This document shows positions 57,670 to 64,000 of a stretch of DNA of 64,000 nt, in pieces. The stretch spans positions 1-64,000 of the forward strand of contig CAYPFY010000013.1 in assembly GCA_964410105.1 (NCBI GenBank), written 5' to 3'. Numbering within the stretch: position 1 is the stretch's first letter; each line of letters opens with the position of its first letter. The notes beneath the pieces are model-generated. The model saw nothing but the letters and a program-made list of their open reading frames with translations. It was not told where the DNA came from and made no database searches. The position numbers and the translations under genes are program-made. The stretch comes from CAYPFY01 sp964410105. GTDB taxonomy: Bacteria; Bacteroidota; Ignavibacteria; UBA10030; SZUA-254.

Positions 57670-60507
57670 TTACTTCAGGACCATGATTTTCTTCACGCTA
57701 CTGTATTCGCCCGCTTGCATCCGGCAGTAATACACTCCCGAGGCTTTCCCACCCGCATCCCACATGACCGAGTAGGTGCCGGGGAGTTCACGCCCGGAGA
57801 CCAGCGTTGCCACCTCTCTTCCGAGAACGTCGTAGAGTTTCAGCGTGACGAATTCCTGGACGGGAAGCTCATACTTTATCTCGGTCGAGGGGTTGAACGG
57901 ATTGGGATAATTCTGGTACAGCACGAACCGGGGCGGAAGGGGCGGGCGTTCGCGGACGCCGGTCGGGGCAGCCGGGGTCAGCAGATACCCATGCGGCTGA
58001 TTGTCGGATGCCGGGATGCCGGTACCTGCGATGTACCCACTGTCGCTGATGGCGGTCGCCGACTGGAGTGTCCAGCAAGCGCCAGACGGAAGAAGCGCGT
58101 TGAGATCCTCCATGGCACCGTGACTATAGAGAAACGCGTGTGCGCCCGTGGCGCTCCGACTGCCGCCGACGATATCTCCCAAGTTGTTGAGGGCCATCGC
58201 ACTGCTGTTCCCCACCACATTATCGATCGTGCCGAGATCGGAGTAGGCGCCGCCGCTCCCCTTCATGGCGTGGACCAACGGGGTCGGCATCCCATCAAAT
58301 ACGACGTTCACGCTCTGGCTTCCGACGAGGAGACCGAGGTCGTTCAGGTGTCGGACTGAGATCACGCCGAGATCCTCTGGCACTCCCCCGCCCCCGTTCC
58401 AGAGTACGCTATGTTCATGCGCGGAGTAGGGGTACGCCGTATCTCTCGCGGTGATTGTTCCGAGAATCTGGCTGCGATTGCTAATGTCGATCGCCACGCC
58501 TCCAATTGCACTGGAATCCTGGAAGACGGGGAGCTTCGTCATCCCGGAGTTTCTCCAGATAAAGGGCTGCGCGTTTGTCTCAGTCCCGCCGCCGACCCGG
58601 GGGAAAAACGCGCTGCCCACGGCAATACCCGAATCACTGATCGCCAACGCCCTGCTCAACCCTGCGGTGACGGTATCCATCGACACCGAAAAGGCCGGTC
58701 CCCAATAGTACGCATGAGCACCTCCTGGAATGTTGACCGACCCGACGATTTCATCGTTGTTGTTGATATCGAATGCGGAGGCATTCGAACCGAGGTACGT
58801 CACCGTGCCATTGATCCATTTGACCGGGGTATAGTAGGAGAATGAGCCGACGACGGTAAAGAGTGTGCCGACGACGTGGCCTTTGTTGTTGACGGCACTA
58901 ACGCTCCCCGAACTCCCAATCCTTCCCAAATCGGTAAGCGTGTACCGGTTGCTTCTCAGCTCGGTGTACACGCTAAACTGAAAATTGCCCGTCACCCTGG
59001 GGAAATCCAAATTCATGACAACGATAAAGAGTGAATCAGGCGTGATATCCCCCGGAAGCGTGATCCCGGATTGAAACGGAACGAGAGTGACAAAGCCACG
59101 CGAACAGATTACCGCCTGTACGCCAAGACTCGCCTGCGCATCCTGAGAAGTAAATGTGACCGTGAGAAGTTTTGTACAGGTCGGCAGTTGCTCCCTGGAT
59201 ATTCGGAAATACATTGAGGAATGGCGATCAAGTGATCCGCTGACTGTCGTGTCGTTTTCCAGCTGAGACATTGCCATCCTCGGATAGAGTGTGCCTTCCC
59301 TGTAGCGGTAAGGGCTCAGGATCAATGCGGCGTTGGCCCCTGTGAATTCGCGGAACACCCTCGTGAAATTGGTGCTGCGCTCGGCGAGCGCTCCGCCGAT
59401 CTCTTCGAAGCTGTGATTGCCGTTCGTGTTGTCGTACCCAAGCGTTAACTCAAGGATGCGGCGGATAAGATTTGGCCCGCCTGAGACGTGCTCGGAGAGA
59501 TAGCGGAAAAATATCCAGCTCCCGTACGCGTGCGTGGTGATTGTGTCCGTTCCGATAATATAATTGTTTGTATCGAGCGGAACGTCCGGGTGGGAGAACC
59601 ACTCGCCGAGGTAATTGACGTTGTCATTTATGGAATCATAGACCTCGTCCTCAATCCATGTCGCCGTCGCTTCGCCGTACCATGCCGCGCGGTCATTATC
59701 GTAACCCGACTGAATTGCATGGTGGAATTCGTGAGCCGTCGTCACCTCGATCGCCTTACTACCGGTGGTTGGATATCCGGTGTAATTGTTGTTCAGCACG
59801 AGATGAGTGGCATGGGCGTTCGTCTCGACAGCGGAAGGCGAATTAGGATTGTCACCGACCTTAAAATCACCGGCCGTGTATCCGTAATATCCGGTCTTCA
59901 TGACATAGACATCGTAACGATCGTCGCCACCCAGGCCGCCGTCGGGCGGGGGCGCAGTGTAACCCATTGTGGTTACCTCAGAGAGCCATACGTGCTCGAT
60001 TGTGGTCAGTACGGTGTCGATGATGTCGGGTGTGCCGTTCGCGTCGCCGTCGAAAGAGGAAACGGCGTTCGTGTCGCCGGGAAGGACAGAATAGTGGACG
60101 AGGAAGTGGGTCGTGCCGCGGGTTGAATCGAGACCTGTCGGCCGGGTGAGGATCCCCGCATCCGAGAAACCGAGCCGCATCAATCCCGCTCTCGCATTCG
60201 TGGTCAGCCCCGACCACCTGCGGTGGATCTCCTGAAGTATCCATGTGCCGCATTTTTCCGGAACGTCGCTGCGATAATGCCCCGGCAGCTTTCCGGGATC
60301 CCTGAGGGCGTACCCGTTGTACAAAGCCCATTGGTCGAGTGTGATGCGCCCCCCCGCGAGTGCCCGCTCGATAAGCATCGGTGTGGAAGCGCCTCGCATG
60401 ATTTCCCCCCGCGGGCGGGAAACGGAGGGCAACTGCGCGTTAGCCCGCGGGACGGTGTGCAGCTGGCCAAGCAAGAGCGCGAGATAGAACAGCATGTGAT
60501 GTTTCAT
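57670..60507 (-). CDS. T9SS metalloprotease with HAF repeats
   Basis: About 945 residues from the ATG at 60507 (GGGGAGAGAT ahead). Signal peptide MKHHMLFYLALLLGQLHTVPRANAQ. The N-terminal half is an MXAN_6640-like putative metalloprotease with HEFHHAIQSGY near residue 257 (zinc motif H-E-x-x-H) and a following acidic EATATWIEDEVYD. Residues about 525-850 are HAF-type repeats (DLGRIGSSGSVSAVNNKGHVVG, AFDINNNDEIVGS, ALNNLGDIVGGS). The end is a T9SS sorting domain (NYPNPFNPST, VLGREVATLVSG, GVYYCRMQAGEYSSVKKIMVLK). A surface-anchored protease candidate. Confidence 0.85.
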   Translation of the reverse strand: MKHHMLFYLALLLGQLHTVPRANAQLPSVSRPRGEIMRGASTPMLIERALAGGRITLDQWALYNGYALRDPGKLPGHYRSDVPEKCGTWILQEIHRRWSGLTTNARAGLMRLGFSDAGILTRPTGLDSTRGTTHFLVHYSVLPGDTNAVSSFDGDANGTPDIIDTVLTTIEHVWLSEVTTMGYTAPPPDGGLGGDDRYDVYVMKTGYYGYTAGDFKVGDNPNSPSAVETNAHATHLVLNNNYTGYPTTGSKAIEVTTAHEFHHAIQSGYDNDRAAWYGEATATWIEDEVYDSINDNVNYLGEWFSHPDVPLDTNNYIIGTDTITTHAYGSWIFFRYLSEHVSGGPNLIRRILELTLGYDNTNGNHSFEEIGGALAERSTNFTRVFREFTGANAALILSPYRYREGTLYPRMAMSQLENDTTVSGSLDRHSSMYFRISREQLPTCTKLLTVTFTSQDAQASLGVQAVICSRGFVTLVPFQSGITLPGDITPDSLFIVVMNLDFPRVTGNFQFSVYTELRSNRYTLTDLGRIGSSGSVSAVNNKGHVVGTLFTVVGSFSYYTPVKWINGTVTYLGSNASAFDINNNDEIVGSVNIPGGAHAYYWGPAFSVSMDTVTAGLSRALAISDSGIAVGSAFFPRVGGGTETNAQPFIWRNSGMTKLPVFQDSSAIGGVAIDISNRSQILGTITARDTAYPYSAHEHSVLWNGGGGVPEDLGVISVRHLNDLGLLVGSQSVNVVFDGMPTPLVHAMKGSGGAYSDLGTIDNVVGNSSAMALNNLGDIVGGSRSATGAHAFLYSHGAMEDLNALLPSGACWTLQSATAISDSGYIAGTGIPASDNQPHGYLLTPAAPTGVRERPPLPPRFVLYQNYPNPFNPSTEIKYELPVQEFVTLKLYDVLGREVATLVSGRELPGTYSVMWDAGGKASGVYYCRMQAGEYSSVKKIMVLK

Positions 60508-60611
60508 ATCTCTCCCCGATTCTAAGGATCTTTCCCCAGGATGGGGCAGTAATCCATGGCGAGTCAACAGGCCGGGCGGAAGGCTCCCATGGGACTATGA
60601 ACTCATGTCAT

Positions 60612-61223
60612 TCAATCACCTGCGGGTGCCCCGGCAAGTGCGGGGCTTGCGGCCATCTCGTCGAATAGATGCTCGAGGGCATCGGCGTCCTTCGGGCGGA
60701 CATTGGAGCCGCCGAGGAGCCAGACTTCCGTTGCGCCGATAAGGAAGGACTGCTTCCCCTTATCGCCGGTGGCAGAGGGAAATGACGGTTTGAAGCATTT
60801 TGCGAAGAGCGCGGGATCGACAGCGAATGCCGCAACCTTCGGCTTGTACTTTTCGATTTTTTTGACGAGCGTCTGGACGTCAGCCTGTGTCGGCGCGGCG
60901 GCGGGGTCGTCTTCGGTTTGGACAACAAGCCGCCGGTTGAGGTCGGTCATGCCGATGCGCGCTTTCAGGAGCGTCGACTCTTTCTTCTCGAAGAAGAACT
61001 GCTTGTAAAGATCATTGAGGACGCCGGTACGCTTTGCATCGTCGAGCGCTTTGCGGTCCTTCTTCGAAATGACTTCTCCCTGCGTGAGCCCGGAGAAGGC
61101 GAGCATCTCCCAGAACCTGTCCTTCGTGCCGAGGCGGTAAAAGCCGAGGTCGTCGGAAAGGACGGTGACCGCAGGACCGATGAAGATGATGTTCAGGTTC
61201 GGGACGAGGATTTCTTTGAGCAT
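60612..61223 (-). CDS. Diverged Mug/TDG-type uracil-DNA glycosylase-like protein
   Basis: 203 residues. The pattern LNIIFIGPAV...LGFYRLGTKDRFWEMLAFSGLT ... IGMTDLNRRLV ... AFAVDPALFAK ... VWLLGGSNVRPKDADALEHLFDEM follows the TDG/Mug family order (strand 1 motif, then F-Y-x-x-x-x-x-R-F-W, then IGxTDL). The usual catalytic Asn in GxNPG is absent: the place reads GPAVTVLS. The protein may have lost or changed its activity, or belong to a related UDG-fold branch. Divergent from the SMUG2 gene 232 bases away. Confidence 0.6.
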   Translation of the reverse strand: MLKEILVPNLNIIFIGPAVTVLSDDLGFYRLGTKDRFWEMLAFSGLTQGEVISKKDRKALDDAKRTGVLNDLYKQFFFEKKESTLLKARIGMTDLNRRLVVQTEDDPAAAPTQADVQTLVKKIEKYKPKVAAFAVDPALFAKCFKPSFPSATGDKGKQSFLIGATEVWLLGGSNVRPKDADALEHLFDEMAASPALAGAPAGD

Positions 61224-61455
61224 GTTAACAGGTAAGATTCCCCTCTCTGGAGCCTATCTCGATTCCATCTCCCAAGGGAATCGTCCATAAGCGCCTGGGT
61301 AAACTCGGTGGTTGCATTATGATAGCAATTATTGCACATATTATCAATTTCTCTGTGACCATTCCTAACTGTTTCACCCAGAAGGGGGAGTTTCCTCTAC
61401 GGGACGAGTTATCTAATTCTGTAACGAGCAGGATTGATCGAGTCGAGGGATTTTT

Positions 61456-62190
61456 GTGAAATCAAAGACCTTGCCCGGATTTGGCGATAGAGTCATTCAG
61501 TTTAATCGGGGCCTGAAATTCAAGGGCCTTCTGCCGCACGGTATTCGTGTCCTGAATCCGGTTGAAAATAATGCTGAAACCGGTATCGCCATGGCGCAGT
61601 TCTATAAGAAGTTCTACAATGATCGTCGGACGCGGCATCTAATTCTGGGCATAAATCCAGCCAGATTTGGCGCAGGCGCGACAGGCATTCCGTTCACCGA
61701 TACGAAGAGATTGACTGAACAGTGCGGGATTTCCATAAGAAGCCTCGAAACGCACGAACCCTCCTCTGTGTTTGTTTACGATGTCATTAAGGCGTACGGA
61801 GGTGTCAAGCGCTTCTTTTCGGATTTTTATATCGGCGCTGTTTGCCCGCTTGGGTTCACTACTACCAGCCGAACGGGACGGCAAGTGAATTTTAACTATT
61901 ACGATAGTAAATCGTTAATGGAAGCCGCGTATGAGTTCATGGTGGATTGCCTCCGGGCTCAGCTTGATTTTGGAATCGCACGGGATGTCTGCATCTGTTG
62001 GGGAAAAGGCAAGAATGCGGCATTTCTAGGTAAACTCAACTCTGATTTGCAACTTTTCGATCGAGTGATTGCACTGGATCATCCACGGTTCATTATGCAG
62101 TATAAGTTTCGCGAAAAGGATCGGTATGTCAAAAGCTATGTCGCTGCGCTCCGGTCAACGGCAGCAGGGCGAACGCGCTCTTTCCGGTAA
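61456..62190 (+). CDS. SMUG2-type uracil-DNA glycosylase
   Basis: 244 residues from a GTG. UDG-superfamily motif A is LILGINPARFGAGATGIPFTDTKRL (Gly65-Ile-Asn67-Pro68), and motif B is ALDHPRFIMQY (His209-Pro210-Arg211), which match the SMUG2 glycosylases known from Bacteroidota such as Pedobacter. The enzyme should remove uracil (and possibly other damaged pyrimidines) from DNA. The basic C-terminal tail GRTRSFR may bind DNA. No signal peptide. Upstream GC-poor spacer with no strong promoter. Confidence 0.88.
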   Translation: MKSKTLPGFGDRVIQFNRGLKFKGLLPHGIRVLNPVENNAETGIAMAQFYKKFYNDRRTRHLILGINPARFGAGATGIPFTDTKRLTEQCGISIRSLETHEPSSVFVYDVIKAYGGVKRFFSDFYIGAVCPLGFTTTSRTGRQVNFNYYDSKSLMEAAYEFMVDCLRAQLDFGIARDVCICWGKGKNAAFLGKLNSDLQLFDRVIALDHPRFIMQYKFREKDRYVKSYVAALRSTAAGRTRSFR

Positions 62191-62220
62191 CACCTCGTCC
62201 GACGTCGACCCATACTTGTA

Positions 62221-62250
62221 TTGATTCTTGACCAAAATAGGGTTATTTTG
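62221..62250 (+). promoter_or_regulatory. Promoter TTGATT-N17-TATTTTG
   Basis: TTGATT at 62221-62226, 17 bases, TATTTT at 62244-62249 then G. Ahead of the last gene by about 50 bases. Confidence 0.5.
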
Positions 62251-62302
62251 AAAAACCATCTGCGCCGCTAGTCGGCGATGTTCAATCGACCGGAGTATCT
62301 GT

Positions 62303-64000
62303 ATGGATCTTCCCCTGAGACGTTTCCCGTTTATCCTGATTATCTGTGAGATTGTGTTTTCGCTGTCTGCATCTTCCCAGCTCAATTACTGGCAGCAACG
62401 GACCTCAGCCGTGGGTTTTAATGTCGGCATAAATCCTCTCAATCCGTATACGATTTACTGCGAACGATCGTCCGGTGTTCTGTCTGTTTCCCGGGATAAG
62501 GGGTATCATTGGACCGATCTGCCAACCTCTCCTCCGATCGTAGGCATCCGCCATATTCTCGTGCACCCGCGCGATACTCTTACAATCTTTGCCGTCGAGT
62601 TTTTTAACAACGGTCTGTGGAAGACTACCAACGAGGGTCTTACGTGGACCGACGTTTTGCCGAATTATGGCATCGACGGCGAAAGTATGGATTATGACCC
62701 GGCTCATTCCGATACGATGTATGCCGGGAAGTTTTCCGATGGGTCCGTCTACCGCTCTACCAACAGGGGAGACACGTGGACGCTTCAGGGCATTTCCGGC
62801 CCTCACCTCTGTGGCCTTATTGTTCGGCCCGATAGCGCAAATATTCTCTATGCGGGGACCGGGGCGAGCCGGATTTCGAAGACGACGGATGCCGGTGTTA
62901 CCTGGACGATAGTGAATGACGGGGGCGCGGAGGAGGTGCCGAAATTCGCCATCAATCCGCAGAATCCCCTGGTCGGTTACGCGACGACCTACGGCGAGCC
63001 CGACAGTCTCAATAATCTCTGGAAGACGACGGATGGAGGTGAGACATGGTTTAAGACTCCTCTACAGAAGATTGCGATCTGGTCTCTCGCTATTGACGTG
63101 CAGCATCCCGAAACGCTTTACGTCGGGGAGTTTGGCACGACCCGCGGGATCGACCGTACGACCGATGGCGGGCTTACCTTTCAACATTTCGAAGACGGTC
63201 TTCTTACGAATTTTGCCGCGTGGAATCTGCGGGTTCACCCGCTCGATCCCTCGAGTGTTTATCTCGCCGGAACGCACGATTTTTTTGGTGTCGGAGGCGT
63301 TTTCCAGTTTATCGACAGCGTGAGGAGTTCAATACACGGTTCTAAATTCAGAGATGTGAATGGCAATGGGGTTCGCGATACCGCCGACCACGCATTGTCA
63401 GGGTGGAAGATTTATCTCGGAGGCGATGTCGTCGATACCACTGTCACCGATTTGCTCGGGAATTATGTGTTCCCGAGTCTACCGGCAGGCTCCTATACCG
63501 TGAGCGAGGAGTCCCGTCCTGGCTGGGTTCAATCGTTCCCCGCGAGCGCGTATACGATTGTGCTTCCACAGGGAAGGGATACCGTAGGTTTTGATTTTGG
63601 TAATTTCGGTTTGCCCCGTGATACTGTTTCTCCAGGATGGAATATGGTCTCCCTCCCCGTAGTCCCCCCAGACTACCGGAAAGCCGTCCTGTTCCCCAGC
63701 GCGGTTTCATCGGCGTTTGCCTTTAGCGGGTCATACGCGCCTCGAGATACAATGGAAAACGGGTCAGGGTTCTGGCTGAAGTTTTCCTCTCCTGAAACTT
63801 TGCTCGTTACAGGAGCTCCGAAGCCAGTTGATTCTATTAATGTCCGCCACGGCTGGAATATGGTCGGTTCTGTCGCATCGCCTACATCTGTGTCGTCGAT
63901 TAGTTCGATCCCCGGCGGAATCGTGACGTCTCAGTTTTATGGCTATTCAGGGTCTTACTATATTGCCAATTCCCTGGTGCCTGGGAAAGCGTATTGGGTG
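62303..64000 (+). CDS. Secreted propeller protein with SdrD-B-like domain (3' end missing)
   Basis: 566 residues are visible; the frame runs off the window. MDLPLRRFPFILIICEIVFSLSASSQ is a signal peptide. Residues about 28-350 are BNR/Asp-box propeller units (SRDKGYHWTDL, TTNEGLTWTDV, STNRGDTWTLQ, TTDAGVTWTIV, TTDGGETWFKT, TTDGGLTFQHF). Next comes a prealbumin-like SdrD-B domain (HGSKFRDVNGNGVRDTADHALSGWKIYLGGDVVD, about 355-440), then two GWNMVSLP / GWNMVGSV-type units. More domains and probably a T9SS tail should follow beyond the window. Promoter 50 bases upstream. Confidence 0.85.
   Translation, partial: MDLPLRRFPFILIICEIVFSLSASSQLNYWQQRTSAVGFNVGINPLNPYTIYCERSSGVLSVSRDKGYHWTDLPTSPPIVGIRHILVHPRDTLTIFAVEFFNNGLWKTTNEGLTWTDVLPNYGIDGESMDYDPAHSDTMYAGKFSDGSVYRSTNRGDTWTLQGISGPHLCGLIVRPDSANILYAGTGASRISKTTDAGVTWTIVNDGGAEEVPKFAINPQNPLVGYATTYGEPDSLNNLWKTTDGGETWFKTPLQKIAIWSLAIDVQHPETLYVGEFGTTRGIDRTTDGGLTFQHFEDGLLTNFAAWNLRVHPLDPSSVYLAGTHDFFGVGGVFQFIDSVRSSIHGSKFRDVNGNGVRDTADHALSGWKIYLGGDVVDTTVTDLLGNYVFPSLPAGSYTVSEESRPGWVQSFPASAYTIVLPQGRDTVGFDFGNFGLPRDTVSPGWNMVSLPVVPPDYRKAVLFPSAVSSAFAFSGSYAPRDTMENGSGFWLKFSSPETLLVTGAPKPVDSINVRHGWNMVGSVASPTSVSSISSIPGGIVTSQFYGYSGSYYIANSLVPGKAYWV

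Noticed and set aside
1..64000. T9SS machinery genes (porK-like, gldK-like, sov) to match the four cargo proteins
   Set aside because: No membrane complex genes of that type are in this window; the machinery, if present, is elsewhere in the genome.

Overview
The window reads as a chromosomal segment from a member of the Bacteroidota/Chlorobiota/Ignavibacteriota assemblage, most likely an Ignavibacteria-like lineage. The main reason is four secreted proteins that end in a type IX secretion (T9SS, 'Por') sorting domain of the NYPNPFNPST / ...GxVASGVYFYRL...KKMxxxK type. Supporting signs are a TonB receptor with a carboxypeptidase-like N-terminal domain, abundant BNR/Sortilin propellers, and promoters that join a TTGAnn -35 to a Bacteroidota-like TAnnTTTG -10 at a fixed 17-base spacing. 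Phylum assignment is inference; there is no rRNA or other phylogenetic marker here apart from glutamine synthetase.

Layout. 1-6.3 kb: TonB-dependent receptor, a decayed copy of a receptor C-terminus, an ICMT-like membrane methyltransferase, a peroxiredoxin/thioredoxin-fold protein and a T9SS cargo protein. 6.4-12.3 kb: an isoquinoline-oxidoreductase-type molybdenum hydroxylase pair, a GH172/DUF2961 secreted protein, a GNAT acetyltransferase and a small periplasmic PepSY-like protein. 12.3-17.9 kb: serine beta-lactamase-like hydrolase with TPRs, DedA protein, VOC protein divergent from a Tet-type MFS exporter, small membrane protein, methyltransferase. 17.9-22.6 kb: M61 glycyl-aminopeptidase-like protease, a DnaQ-type exonuclease overlapping an unknown gene, a second ICMT-like protein, ABM protein, lipoprotein. 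22.9-28.6 kb: lipoprotein-carrier-like protein, 1052-residue Sortilin-type propeller, glutamine synthetase. 28.7-32 kb: lipoprotein and a TMTC-like membrane/TPR protein. 32.3-39 kb: a run of small enzymes (DinB, metallo-beta-lactamase fold, SnoaL, two DUF1801, ABM, VOC), a lipoprotein and a three-haem cytochrome c. 39-44.7 kb: a four-gene SpoIIE-phosphatase / STAS / HATPase partner-switching operon. 44.8-50.7 kb: a 1.8-kilo-residue T9SS multidomain protein with a tandem VAWKGG repeat, plus a small exported protein. 51.3-53.3 kb: ornithine-cyclodeaminase-like and PLP dehydratase genes overlapping by ATGA. 53.3-57.6 kb: a decayed or mobile-looking stretch with an unknown gene, an ABC-ATPase remnant, a T9SS propeller, an interrupted gene, tRNA-Leu(CAG) and a tRNA-3'-end-like remnant. 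57.7-64 kb: a T9SS metalloprotease with HAF repeats, two uracil-DNA-glycosylase-superfamily genes side by side, and the start of another secreted propeller protein running off the end.

Themes. The region is rich in envelope and secreted functions and regulation rather than a single pathway. The most coherent systems are the 39.0-44.7 kb partner-switching operon, whose input arm is a large external-type propeller fused to a SpoIIE phosphatase; the DNA-processing pairs at 20-21.2 kb and 60.6-62.2 kb; and the OCD/dehydratase pair. Three decayed genes (TonB fragment, DUF2892 membrane protein, ABC ATPase) and one interrupted gene show ongoing gene loss. No CRISPR array, transposase, integrase or rRNA was seen.
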